From the NCBI GenBank assembly GCA_963848675.1, contig CAWKEY010000044.1, positions 124,001 to 188,000 of the forward strand: a DNA stretch of 64,000 nt, in the 5' to 3' direction. Source of the stretch: CAWKEY01 sp963848675 (GTDB lineage: Bacteria > Pseudomonadota > Gammaproteobacteria > Methylococcales > Methylomonadaceae). This document shows positions 9,111 to 16,879 of the stretch, one piece after another. The notes under the pieces were generated by a model. That model did not search any database. It saw only the letters and a program-made list of their open reading frames with translations, and was not told the DNA's origin. How positions within the stretch are numbered: position 1 is the stretch's first letter; each line of letters starts with the position of its first letter. The translations under genes and the position numbers were made by a program.

Positions 9111-10316
9111 ATGACAGAAGCCGCTCAACAGGATGCCGTGTACATGGCGCGCGCCATTCATCTGGCCAAAAAAGGCCGCTACACCACCGACCCGAATCCG
9201 CGCGTGGGTTGTGTCTTGGTCAGGAATGGCGTAGTCATAGCCGAAGGCTGGCATGTGAGAGCCGGTGCAGGTCATGCCGAGGTTGAGGCCTTAAAGAAGC
9301 TGGAAGATGCTAAAGGCGCAACGGCTTATGTCAGTTTGGAGCCCTGTAGTCATCATGGCCGTACGCCGCCGTGTTGCGATGCGCTGATAAAAGCCGGCAT
9401 CAGGCGGGTGGTTGCGGCCATGCAGGACCCCAATCCAGAAGTCGCAGGCCGTGGTCTGGAGCGGCTTAAAGCGGCGGGCATTGAAGTAAGCTGCGGCCTG
9501 CTCCAGGAGGATGCTTACGCGCTGAATCGTGGCTTCATAACAAGAATGACGCAACAGCGCCCGTTTGTGCGCAGCAAACTGGCGATGAGTCTGGATGGCC
9601 GTACCGCCATGGCCTCGGGTGAAAGTAAGTGGATTACTTCAAGCCAGGCTAGGGCCGATGTGCAGACATTAAGAGCGCAGAGTTCAGCGGTGTTAACGGG
9701 CATCAATACCGTTTTGGCTGATGACCCGTCGCTGAATGCGCGCATTGATGGGCTCGCATCGGTTCCTTACCGATTGCGGCACTTCCGACCTCCATGGATG
9801 GAGGGAGTGCCGACGACCGCTGGGAGCAGTCGAGGCCACCATCCCTGGCAGTCGCATGTCCAGCAACCGCTAAGAGTCGTTCTGGACACGCAGCTGCAAA
9901 TGCCGGTTAGCGCGCGGATGGTCAAGTTGCCCGGCCGCAGCCTGATTTTAACGGCCTCGGCAGACGAGCATAAGAAACATCAATTACAACAAAGCGGTTT
10001 TGAAGTCTACAGGCTTGCCGAGCGCCGGGGGCGTCTTGATTTGAGTGCAGTCATGGCTTTTTTGGCGGGGCAGCACATCAATGAACTGCTGGTTGAAGCG
10101 GGTTCCATTCTAAACGGTGCATTGCTGGCTGAGAATCTGGTTGATGAATGGATCATCTACATGGCGCCCTGTATTCTCGGCGATCAGGGCCGCGGTTTAT
10201 TTTCAATACCCGGAATGCACAGCATGGCGGATAAAAAGACCTTAAAGCTGGCGGATGTCAGACAAATCGGCCCGGATTTAAAATTAACGTATACACCAGT
10301 GCAGGAGCGGCTTTAG
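9111..10316 (+). CDS. ribD: Bifunctional riboflavin deaminase/reductase RibD with in-frame insertion
   Basis: RibD carries out the second and third steps of riboflavin synthesis, pyrimidine deamination followed by side-chain reduction. The deaminase domain (about 1-145) has the zinc motif HAE at 55-57 with Cys 79 and Cys 88 in PCSHHGRTPPC. The reductase domain follows (KLAMSLDGRTA, VEAGSILNGALL). The ATG at 9111 is chosen because it falls one base after the nrdR stop and gives the normal N-terminus. Odd feature: between DPSLNAR (ends about 211) and LRVVLD (starts about 254) there are some 42 residues, roughly 20 more than in E. coli, encoded by a palindromic element. The frame is kept and both domains remain intact. 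Confidence 0.93.
   Translation: MTEAAQQDAVYMARAIHLAKKGRYTTDPNPRVGCVLVRNGVVIAEGWHVRAGAGHAEVEALKKLEDAKGATAYVSLEPCSHHGRTPPCCDALIKAGIRRVVAAMQDPNPEVAGRGLERLKAAGIEVSCGLLQEDAYALNRGFITRMTQQRPFVRSKLAMSLDGRTAMASGESKWITSSQARADVQTLRAQSSAVLTGINTVLADDPSLNARIDGLASVPYRLRHFRPPWMEGVPTTAGSSRGHHPWQSHVQQPLRVVLDTQLQMPVSARMVKLPGRSLILTASADEHKKHQLQQSGFEVYRLAERRGRLDLSAVMAFLAGQHINELLVEAGSILNGALLAENLVDEWIIYMAPCILGDQGRGLFSIPGMHSMADKKTLKLADVRQIGPDLKLTYTPVQERL
9777..9812. repeat. Palindromic element inserted in frame in ribD
   Basis: This is a two-step hairpin: outer arms CGGCACT (9777-9783) and AGTGCCG (9806-9812), and inner arms CCTCCAT (9789-9795) and ATGGAGG (9798-9804) around GG. It lies inside the coding sequence of ribD, where family members have a shorter linker, and is read through as RHFRPPWMEGVP. 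This looks like a REP-type element that landed in a gene and was tolerated because it kept the frame. No second copy was seen in this window. Confidence 0.7.
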
Positions 10317-10324
10317 CCGCTCCT
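10303..10324. promoter_or_regulatory. Perfect hairpin across the ribD stop codon
   Basis: Nine-base arms AGGAGCGGC (10303-10311) and GCCGCTCCT (10316-10324) enclose TTTA, and the ribD stop TAG (10314-10316) straddles the loop and right arm. No U-tract follows, so it is not a standard intrinsic terminator; it may be an RNA-processing or stability element between ribD and ribE. Confidence 0.55.
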
Positions 10325-10344
10325 AGAACCAATAGAGGTCATCC

Positions 10345-11004
10345 ATGTTTACAGGCATCATCTTGGCGGTGGGAAAAATAGCGTCCATCGAGCACAGGGC
10401 TGGTGATTGCCGGTTAAAAATAGCAACCGGCAAATTGCCGCTGGCGGATGCGGCGCTCGGCGACAGCATTGCTGTCAACGGCGTATGCTTAACCGCCGTT
10501 GAGCTGGGTAGTCATTATTTTTGCGCCGATGTCTCCAATGAAACGCTGTCCAGAACGACTTTGAATGGAGCAAGCATCGGCACGCCCGTGAATCTTGAAC
10601 TGGCATTGACGCCGTCAACCCGGATGGGCGGGCATATTGTCAGTGGCCATGTCGACGGCATAGCGACAGTGATGGAAAAAAAACCGGACGGCCGCTCGTT
10701 CCGGTTCAAATTTAAAGTGCCGGATCAGCTGGCTAAATACATTGCCGAAAAAGGCTCGATTTGCATTAATGGCATCAGTCTGACCGTCAATGAAGTCGAT
10801 GGCGCTTTTTTCAGTGTCAATATTGTGCCCCATACACTCCAGGAAACCACGCTGGGTGACATGGCGGCCGGAAGTAAAGTCAATCTGGAAGTCGATTTGC
10901 TGGCGCGTTATATGGAGCGGTTAATGAAAGGCGAATCTGCAGCCACATGTCACGACGGCGGCGTGACCGAAGCATTATTGCAAAACGCCGGTTTTTTGAA
11001 GTAG
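10345..11004 (+). CDS. ribE: Riboflavin synthase alpha subunit
   Basis: Riboflavin synthase dismutates two molecules of 6,7-dimethyl-8-ribityllumazine to riboflavin. The 219-residue protein has the canonical start MFTGII and the duplicated lumazine-binding barrel: the first repeat includes GDSIAVNGVCLT, the second GSICINGISLTVNEV, with GGHIVSGHVDG between them. The family length is about 200-220. It is flanked by ribD and ribBA in a continuous riboflavin run, so the gene products act in one pathway. Confidence 0.96.
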   Translation: MFTGIILAVGKIASIEHRAGDCRLKIATGKLPLADAALGDSIAVNGVCLTAVELGSHYFCADVSNETLSRTTLNGASIGTPVNLELALTPSTRMGGHIVSGHVDGIATVMEKKPDGRSFRFKFKVPDQLAKYIAEKGSICINGISLTVNEVDGAFFSVNIVPHTLQETTLGDMAAGSKVNLEVDLLARYMERLMKGESAATCHDGGVTEALLQNAGFLK

Positions 11005-11021
11005 TACCTTTAAGGGCAACA

Positions 11022-12128
11022 GTGAATACGATTGAAGAAATCATAGAGGATTTGCGCCAGGGCAAAATGGTTATCATCATGGATGATGAAGACCGCGAGA
11101 ACGAAGGCGATCTGGTCATGGCTGCCGCCTTTACGCGTCCTGAAGATATCAATTTTATGGCGCGCTACGGCCGCGGCCTGATTTGCCTGACACTGACCAG
11201 TGAACGCTGCCAGCAATTGCGGTTGCCGTTGATGGTCAATGAAAACAGGACGCCGCACTCGACCAATTTCACCGTTTCCATCGAGGCGGCTACCGGCGTG
11301 ACTACCGGCATTTCAGCGGCCGACCGCGCTCGTACCGTTCAATGTGCGGTTGCACACGATGCCAAGGCCGAGGATCTGGTGCAGCCGGGACATATTTTTC
11401 CGCTTATGGCCAAGTCCGGCGGCGTATTAAATCGTGCCGGGCATACGGAAGCCGGCTGCGATCTGGCGCGGCTCGCTGGCGCCGAACCGGCGGCCGTGAT
11501 TGTAGAAATTCTCAATGACGATGGCTCCATGGCCAGACGGCCCGAGCTGGAGGTGTTTGCAGAGCAGCATAAGCTTAAAATCGGCACCATTGCCGATCTG
11601 ATCCACTACCGCATCCAGCATGAAAATACTCTGGAACGCATCAGCGAGTGCGCTTATCCTACCGAGTTTGGCGATTTCAGGCTTTATGCCTATCAGGATC
11701 GCAACGACGACAATCTGCATCTGGCCCTGGTCATGGGACAGGTCTCCGGGGATGAACCGGTACTGGTGCGGGTGCATGCCCGCAACTGGCTGGACGAAGT
11801 GCTGGGGTCCAAACGCAGTGACTCGAATGTGCCCATTCGTGTGGCCCTGGAAAAAATTGCCGCCGCAGGACAAGGCGTGCTGGTGCTGATCCGGCTCAGT
11901 GAAGACAACAAATCGCTGGCTGAACTCATCCATCGTTACCAATTGGAGGATAATGGTTGTTTCATTCCGCAGCCGTCGGATGTGGACTGGCGCACCACCG
12001 GCACCGGGGCAAGAATCTTGTCCGATTTGGGGGTGCGTAAATTAATTGTCCTGGGCGCCCAGAAAAAATACATTGGGCTGTCGGGATTCGATCTGGAAAT
12101 CGCCGGGCATGTTGGTGCGGAAAAATAG
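11022..12128 (+). CDS. ribBA: 3,4-dihydroxy-2-butanone-4-phosphate synthase with degenerate GTP cyclohydrolase II domain
   Basis: The N-terminal half (about 1-205) is RibB, making the four-carbon precursor from ribulose 5-phosphate: DDEDRENEGD at 21-30 and the GHTEAGCDL segment are present. The C-terminal half resembles GTP cyclohydrolase II but lacks its zinc cysteines. Where active enzymes have a GDVLGSLRCDCG-type motif, this protein reads LDEVLGSKRSD. GTP cyclohydrolase activity is therefore unlikely and a separate ribA is expected elsewhere; RibBX-type proteins of this kind are known in Gammaproteobacteria. The start is set at GTG 11022 after an AAGGG site, because upstream in-frame codons overlap ribE and give a non-family N-terminus. 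Confidence 0.9.
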   Translation: MNTIEEIIEDLRQGKMVIIMDDEDRENEGDLVMAAAFTRPEDINFMARYGRGLICLTLTSERCQQLRLPLMVNENRTPHSTNFTVSIEAATGVTTGISAADRARTVQCAVAHDAKAEDLVQPGHIFPLMAKSGGVLNRAGHTEAGCDLARLAGAEPAAVIVEILNDDGSMARRPELEVFAEQHKLKIGTIADLIHYRIQHENTLERISECAYPTEFGDFRLYAYQDRNDDNLHLALVMGQVSGDEPVLVRVHARNWLDEVLGSKRSDSNVPIRVALEKIAAAGQGVLVLIRLSEDNKSLAELIHRYQLEDNGCFIPQPSDVDWRTTGTGARILSDLGVRKLIVLGAQKKYIGLSGFDLEIAGHVGAEK

Positions 12129-12157
12129 CATTCAGTTAAATTAAGAGAAATAGAGAA

Positions 12158-12634
12158 ATGTCGACTATAAAAACGTTTGAAGGAAATTTATCAGCCCAGG
12201 GCGGCAGGTTTTGTATTGTGGCCTCCCGCTTTAACAGCTTTATTGTCGAGCAACTGGAAGCTGGCGCGATTGACGCCCTGGTGCGGCATGGCGCAGAAAG
12301 AGCCAATATCCATTTGGTCAAAGCGCCGGGGGCCTTTGAATTGCCGATGGTCGTGCAGCGCATTGCCGCAGTCAAAAAATATGACGCCATCATCGCTTTA
12401 GGGGCGGTGATTCGAGGCGGTACGCCGCATTTCGAATATGTCGCCGGCGAGTGCGTCAAGGGCCTGGCACATGTGTCCTTGCAATACGATGTGCCGGTCA
12501 GCTTTGGTGTGTTGACGGTAGACAGCATTGAGCAGGCGATAGAGCGTGCCGGCACCAAAGCCGGCAATAAAGGCGCGGAAGCGGCGCTGTCGGCCATTGA
12601 GATGGTCAGTCTGTTCAATAATCTGGGAATCTGA
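12158..12634 (+). CDS. ribH: 6,7-dimethyl-8-ribityllumazine synthase
   Basis: RibH condenses the ribityl-aminouracil with dihydroxybutanone phosphate to form lumazine, the riboflavin synthase substrate; it usually assembles into pentamers or a 60-subunit capsid. The 158-residue protein has APGAFELP near residue 50, ALGAVIRGGTPHFEYV (His of the active site) and FGVLTVDSIEQAIERAGTKAGNKG near the C-terminus. An SD-like AGAG precedes the ATG. It shares the TGATG overlap with nusB, implying translational coupling. Confidence 0.97.
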   Translation: MSTIKTFEGNLSAQGGRFCIVASRFNSFIVEQLEAGAIDALVRHGAERANIHLVKAPGAFELPMVVQRIAAVKKYDAIIALGAVIRGGTPHFEYVAGECVKGLAHVSLQYDVPVSFGVLTVDSIEQAIERAGTKAGNKGAEAALSAIEMVSLFNNLGI

Positions 12635-13068
12635 TGAGTGAAGCGCGTACCAATGCCCGCAAAACGGCTGTGCAGGCATTGTATCAATGGCAAATGACCG
12701 GGCAGAATCTCAGCGAGATAGAACGCCAGTTCCTGGAAGAAGAGCGCCTGAAAAACGCCCAAAAAAGCTACTTTACCGAGCTGTTCTACGGCGTCCCCAA
12801 AAATCTTGCCGACATTGATCAGGCCTTGGAGCAATTTGTCGACCGGCCGGTCGAGAAAATCGATCCGGTCGAAAGAGCCATCCTGAGAATAGGCGTTTAC
12901 GAGCTGTTGCATCGGCTGGATATGCCTTACAAAGTCATTCTGAATGAAGGCATTAATCTGGCCAAGTGTTTTGGTGCCGATGGCAGTCATAAATACGTCA
13001 ACGGCATCCTCGATAAAGTGGCCCAGCAAAAAAGAGCGCTGGAAATTAAAGCGAAAGAAAAAAGATGA
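12634..13068 (+). CDS. nusB: Transcription antitermination factor NusB
   Basis: NusB with NusE (S10) binds boxA RNA and supports antitermination, mainly on rRNA operons. The 144-residue all-helical protein shows the family signatures ARKTAVQALYQWQMTG at the N-terminus, VDRPVEKIDPVERAILRIGVYEL in the centre and VILNEGINLAKCFG. The start codon overlaps the ribH stop. The ribH-nusB-thiL-pgpA order is the standard gammaproteobacterial one. The last residues are a charged tail (KAKEKR), which is not unusual. Confidence 0.96.
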   Translation: MSEARTNARKTAVQALYQWQMTGQNLSEIERQFLEEERLKNAQKSYFTELFYGVPKNLADIDQALEQFVDRPVEKIDPVERAILRIGVYELLHRLDMPYKVILNEGINLAKCFGADGSHKYVNGILDKVAQQKRALEIKAKEKR

Positions 13069-13123
13069 AAGATAAAAGTTGAAAGGGGAAAACGGTTGCA
13101 ATTTAAAAAAATGGGGCAATAAT

Positions 13124-13165
13124 TTTCGCCTTTCGCCTTTCGCCTTTCGCCTTTCGCCTTTCGCC
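13124..13165 (+). repeat. Six perfect tandem copies of a 7-bp unit upstream of thiL
   Basis: The heptamer TTTCGCC is repeated six times without error and ends 14 bp before the thiL ATG. Lengths not divisible by three and perfect identity are features of slippage-prone simple repeats. The array fills the place where the thiL ribosome binding site and leader would be, so copy number could change thiL translation or transcription. Confidence 0.9.
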
Positions 13166-13179
13166 TTTTATCTAAAATC

Positions 13180-14115
13180 ATGCCAATTTCTGAGTTTGCT
13201 CTGATTCAACGATTTTTTGCCAACCAGCCGCCAACAAATCCGTCAACGCGCCTGGGCATTGGCGATGACTGCGCGTTATTGGCCATTCCTGAGGGCTATG
13301 AACTGGCGTTGACCACCGATACCATGGTCGAAAACGTGCATTTTTTTGCCGGCGCCGATCCAGAGCAATTGGGCCATAAATTGTTGGCCGTCAATTTAAG
13401 CGATTTGGCCAGCATGGGTGCCAAGCCTGTTGCGGTGACGCTGGCATTAACCTTGCCACGCGTTGATGAGCAGTGGCTGACCGCTTTCGCCAAAGGTTTT
13501 CTGGCCTTGGCAGAACGTTACTCGGTCGACCTGATTGGCGGCGATACCACCTCCGGCCCGCTGACTTTGACCGTGCAAGCCATGGGCCTGGTTCCCAAAG
13601 GGCAGGCATTAAGGCGTTCAGCGGCGAAACCGGGTGATTTCATTTGTCTGACCGGAGCATTGGGCGATGCAGGTCTGGGCCTGAAAATTGCCCAGGACTA
13701 TCAGTGTTCCGACGCTACGCTGGCATTGAAGCGCTTTAATAGCCCCGATCCGCAAGTGCAGGCGGGGCTGGCCTTAACCGGCATTGCCAATGCCTGCATC
13801 GATCTGTCCGATGGCTTGGCCGGTGATTTGGGGCACATCCTGCAGCAAAGCCAGGTCGGTGCCTGTATTGAGTGGGAACAATTGCCGTTGTCAGACGCGG
13901 TGAGAGAGTACATAAATGATACCGGCGACTGGCAGATGCCGCTGTGCGCGGGCGACGATTATGAGTTGTGCTTTACCGTCAGCCCCGGCAAGGCGCCGCT
14001 GTTGACGGTGGCTTACACAAAGATAGGCGTGATCGAGGCGCAAGCGGGTTTGCGGATCAGCAAATCGGGACAGGTACAGGCATTAGAGGTGAAAGGGTTT
14101 GAGCATTTTTCTTAA
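13180..14115 (+). CDS. thiL: Thiamine-monophosphate kinase
   Basis: ThiL phosphorylates thiamine monophosphate to the active cofactor thiamine diphosphate. The 311-residue protein belongs to the PurM/SelD-like ATP-binding fold: MPISEFALI start, GIGDDCALL at about 27-35, TTDTMVENVHF, LSDLASMGAKP, GGDTTSGPL, DLSDGLAGDLGH and GDDYELCF. All metal-binding Asp-rich motifs expected for the family are visible. No Shine-Dalgarno is apparent; instead, a heptamer repeat tract ends 14 bp upstream. It overlaps the likely pgpA start. Confidence 0.96.
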   Translation: MPISEFALIQRFFANQPPTNPSTRLGIGDDCALLAIPEGYELALTTDTMVENVHFFAGADPEQLGHKLLAVNLSDLASMGAKPVAVTLALTLPRVDEQWLTAFAKGFLALAERYSVDLIGGDTTSGPLTLTVQAMGLVPKGQALRRSAAKPGDFICLTGALGDAGLGLKIAQDYQCSDATLALKRFNSPDPQVQAGLALTGIANACIDLSDGLAGDLGHILQQSQVGACIEWEQLPLSDAVREYINDTGDWQMPLCAGDDYELCFTVSPGKAPLLTVAYTKIGVIEAQAGLRISKSGQVQALEVKGFEHFS

Positions 14116-14614
14116 TACGCAAGTGGGTAAAAACAAACTGACACCCCGGCAGATCGTGTCTGACCCCGTGTTGTTTCTGGCCTTCGGTTTTGGTTCCGGG
14201 CTGGCAAAAAAAGCCCCTGGCACTCTGGGAACGCTGGCCGCCGTTCCGTTGTGCTGGCTGTTTGCACAAGCGGGCACAGTGCTGTACAGCGCATTGACCC
14301 TGGCTGTGATTGTTTCCGGGGTGTGGATTTGTGGCCAGGCCGCCGAAAAATTGGGCGAACATGATTTTGGCGGTATCGTCTGGGATGAAATTGCCGGCTT
14401 GCTGATCACCATGGCGCTGGTGCCGTTCAGCTGGCAGACGCTCGCGGCGGGCTTTGTGTTGTTCAGAGTGTTTGATATTGTCAAGCCATGGCCTATCCGC
14501 TGGGCGGACCGGCATGTGCAAGGCGGCTTTGGTATCATGCTCGATGATGTGCTGGCGGGGGCGATTGCCGGTATCTTGTTGCTGTTACTGGTCGAGTGGG
14601 GCTGGCTCCAATAG
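14099..14614 (+). CDS. pgpA: Phosphatidylglycerophosphatase A
   Basis: PgpA dephosphorylates phosphatidylglycerophosphate to phosphatidylglycerol in the inner membrane. The 171-residue protein contains the diagnostic FGFGSGLAKKAPGTLGTL segment, WDEIAGLL with acidic metal ligands, FRVFDIVKPWPIRWAD and a C-terminal hydrophobic helix. The start is the TTG at 14099, which overlaps the thiL end and has AGAGGTG seven bases upstream; a GTG at 14123 is the alternative but has no binding site. The pgsA gene making its substrate lies at 26.2 kb. Confidence 0.9.
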   Translation: MSIFLNTQVGKNKLTPRQIVSDPVLFLAFGFGSGLAKKAPGTLGTLAAVPLCWLFAQAGTVLYSALTLAVIVSGVWICGQAAEKLGEHDFGGIVWDEIAGLLITMALVPFSWQTLAAGFVLFRVFDIVKPWPIRWADRHVQGGFGIMLDDVLAGAIAGILLLLLVEWGWLQ

Positions 14615-14640
14615 AGCTGGCCGGGCGATAAAGAAAGGGC

Positions 14641-14668
14641 TTGCTATATATAAAAAGGTTAGTATAAT
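14641..14668 (+). promoter_or_regulatory. Sigma-70 promoter for the initiator tRNA operon
   Basis: The -35 hexamer TTGCTA (14641-14646) and the consensus -10 hexamer TATAAT (14663-14668) are separated by 16 bp. The -10 ends 13 bp before the first tRNA base, leaving a very short leader, as expected for a strong stable-RNA promoter. Confidence 0.8.
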
Positions 14669-14681
14669 ATCCTAAATCAAT

Positions 14682-14758
<77 letters not shown>

Positions 14759-14768
14759 CATTAATAGG

Positions 14769-14790
14769 AACCCCATTTTGGGGTTTTTTA
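14769..14790 (+). terminator. Intrinsic terminator after tRNA-fMet
   Basis: The stem AACCCC (14769-14774) / GGGGTT (14780-14785) encloses ATTTT and is followed by further T residues. It lies 10 bp after the tRNA and would set the ratio of tRNA to downstream mRNA. Confidence 0.8.
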
Positions 14791-14840
14791 TTTTCTGGGC
14801 TTCGGTAATGCTGAAGCTGAAATTTTTGATTGTTAATGGA

Positions 14841-14861
14841 AGAGCCTTTGGCTCTTTTTTT
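14841..14861 (+). terminator. Second intrinsic terminator or attenuator before rimP
   Basis: The stem AGAGCC (14841-14846) / GGCTCT (14850-14855) encloses TTT and is followed by six T residues. It lies 27 bp before the rimP start, so the rimP-nusA-infB operon is preceded by two terminators, which suits autoregulation by NusA through readthrough. Confidence 0.75.
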
Positions 14862-14887
14862 ATGTGTGCAAGATAAGTGAGGCAAAA

Positions 14888-15373
14888 ATGAAGCAGGCTC
14901 CTGAGCACTTGGTTAATTTGATCGAGCCAATTGTTGAAGGTTTAGGTTATGAATGCGTCGGCATTGAATATAATCCGCATCCTAAACATGGTCTGTTAAG
15001 AATTTATATTGATAGTGAACACGGAATTTTGGTTGATGACTGCTCTAAAGTCAGTCATCAGCTCAGTGGTGTCCTGGATGTGGAAGATCCGATACAAGGC
15101 AACTATCAATTGGAAATTTCATCGCCGGGCGCAGACCGGCCGTTTTTTAAAACCAGCCAGTTCGAACGCTACATCGGCAGCACTGTATTGGTCAATTTAT
15201 TTAAGCCCATCGCTGGCCGGAGAAAAGTTACCGGCCGGATTGAAAAAGTTGAGGGCGATATCATTACGCTTAAAGAAGGCGAACAGGTTTTTGAGGTGCC
15301 ATATAACGCCATGAGCAAAGCGCGTTTGGTGCCTGACTATTTACTCGAAAAAGGAGGACGCAGTGGCAAATAA
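14888..15373 (+). CDS. rimP: Ribosome maturation factor RimP
   Basis: RimP assists maturation of the 30S subunit. The 161-residue protein has the N-terminal domain with LGYECVGIEY and the ISSPGADRPFF motif (near 80) before the SH3-like C-terminal domain. ATG 14888 is chosen because GTGAGG lies six bases upstream; an in-frame GTG at 14864 lacks this. The 3' end overlaps nusA by 11 bases, as usual in the rimP-nusA-infB operon. Confidence 0.95.
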   Translation: MKQAPEHLVNLIEPIVEGLGYECVGIEYNPHPKHGLLRIYIDSEHGILVDDCSKVSHQLSGVLDVEDPIQGNYQLEISSPGADRPFFKTSQFERYIGSTVLVNLFKPIAGRRKVTGRIEKVEGDIITLKEGEQVFEVPYNAMSKARLVPDYLLEKGGRSGK

Positions 15374-16865
15374 AGAAATTTTGTTAGTAGTCGATGTTTT
15401 TTCTAATGAAAAAGACATTGAAAAAGAGGTGGTATTTCAGGCCATCGAATCAGCATTGGAAGCAGCCACGATCAAGCGTCATGCCAATCAAATCAAAGCC
15501 CGCGTTGCCATTGACCGGAAAACCGGCGATTACGCCACTTACCGGCGCTGGGAAGTGGTTGATGCCAATCCTTCGTGCGCTGGTGATGTGGAGTTTCCGG
15601 AAACCCAGATCTTGCTGGAAGTGGCCAGACTGGACAATCCCGATGTCCAGGTGGGCGACATCATAGAAGAAGAAATTGAATCGGTTGATTTCGGACGGAT
15701 TGCTGCGCAAACGGCCAAGCAGGTTATTATTCACAAAGTCAGGGAAGCCGAACGCAGAAAAATTGTTGAAGCTTACCAGGGCCGCGTTGGCGAGCTGATA
15801 ACCGGTATTGTCAAACGCATTGAAAAGGGCAGTGTCTATCTGGATTTGGGAGGGCATGTCGAAGCCTATATTGCCAGAGAGGATATGATTCCCCGTGAAC
15901 CCGTCCGTATTGGCGACCGCATCAGAGGCTATTTGAAAGACGTGCGCTCAGAACCGCGCGGCCCGCAATTATTTGTTAGCCGTACCGCACCGGAATTGTT
16001 AATGGCCTTGTTCCGGCTGGAAGTGCCCGAAGTGGGCGAAGGCTTGATTGAGGTGCTGGGCGCTGCGCGCGATCCGGGTTCCAGGGCTAAGGTGGCCGTT
16101 AAAAGCAATGATCCCAGGCTGGATCCGGTAGGCGCATGCGTGGGCATGCGCGGCTCCCGAGTTCAGTCGGTGACCAACGAGCTGGCCGGCGAGCGCATCG
16201 ACATTATTTTGTGGAATCCCAGTGAAGCGCAATTTGTGATTAACGCGATGTCGCCGGCCGAAATTCAATCCATCGTCATCGATGAAGACAAACACAGCAT
16301 GGACTTGGCCGTAAACTCGGATAATTTGTCCCAGGCCATTGGCCGCGGCGGGCAAAACGTCAGGCTGGCTACGCAGCTGACCGGTTGGGAATTGAATGTC
16401 ATCGACGCCTCCAAGGCCGAAGAAAACAGCGAAGCCGAAGCCGATGCCATCATCAAATTGTTTGTTGAGCAACTTGATGTCGATGAAGAGATCGCTTCGA
16501 TTCTGGTAGAAGTCGGTTTTAACACCGTTGAAGAAATCGCTTATGTTCCGGTCAGTGAAATGCTGGAAATTGAAGGTTTTGACGAAGATCTGGTGCATGA
16601 ACTGAGAAGCCGGGCCAAAGATGCCTTGTTGATTAAGGCCATTGCTTCGGAAGAAAAAATCGAAACTGCAGAGCCCGCGCAAGACTTGCTGGACATGGAA
16701 GGCATGACCAAGGAGCTGGCTTATGAAATGGCAAGCCGCGGCATTATTACAATCGATGATTTGGCCGAGCAGGCGGTAGACGACCTGCTGGATTTTTCAG
16801 GCATGAACGAAGAACGGGCGGCAAAATTGATTATGAAAGCACGCGAGCCTTGGTTTGCTGAGTAG
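15363..16865 (+). CDS. nusA: Transcription termination/antitermination protein NusA
   Basis: NusA binds RNA polymerase and nascent RNA and controls pausing, termination and antitermination. Domains in order are the N-terminal polymerase-binding domain (1-130), S1 (about 135-200, GELITGIVKRIEKGSVYLDLG), the KH1/KH2 region (VGACVGMRGSRVQ and QAIGRGGQNVRLA) and two C-terminal acidic helix-hairpin-helix repeats ending DLLDFSGMNEERAAKLIMKARE. The 500-residue length with both AR repeats is gammaproteobacterial. It starts at GTG inside the rimP end, preceded by AAAGGAGG. Confidence 0.97.
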   Translation: MANKEILLVVDVFSNEKDIEKEVVFQAIESALEAATIKRHANQIKARVAIDRKTGDYATYRRWEVVDANPSCAGDVEFPETQILLEVARLDNPDVQVGDIIEEEIESVDFGRIAAQTAKQVIIHKVREAERRKIVEAYQGRVGELITGIVKRIEKGSVYLDLGGHVEAYIAREDMIPREPVRIGDRIRGYLKDVRSEPRGPQLFVSRTAPELLMALFRLEVPEVGEGLIEVLGAARDPGSRAKVAVKSNDPRLDPVGACVGMRGSRVQSVTNELAGERIDIILWNPSEAQFVINAMSPAEIQSIVIDEDKHSMDLAVNSDNLSQAIGRGGQNVRLATQLTGWELNVIDASKAEENSEAEADAIIKLFVEQLDVDEEIASILVEVGFNTVEEIAYVPVSEMLEIEGFDEDLVHELRSRAKDALLIKAIASEEKIETAEPAQDLLDMEGMTKELAYEMASRGIITIDDLAEQAVDDLLDFSGMNEERAAKLIMKAREPWFAE

Positions 16866-16879
16866 GTAAGGGGTAGGAA

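Noticed and set aside
12987..13181. Minus-strand frame over the heptamer array
   Set aside because: Its KGERRKA repeats come solely from the 7-bp tandem tract; there is no independent evidence of coding.
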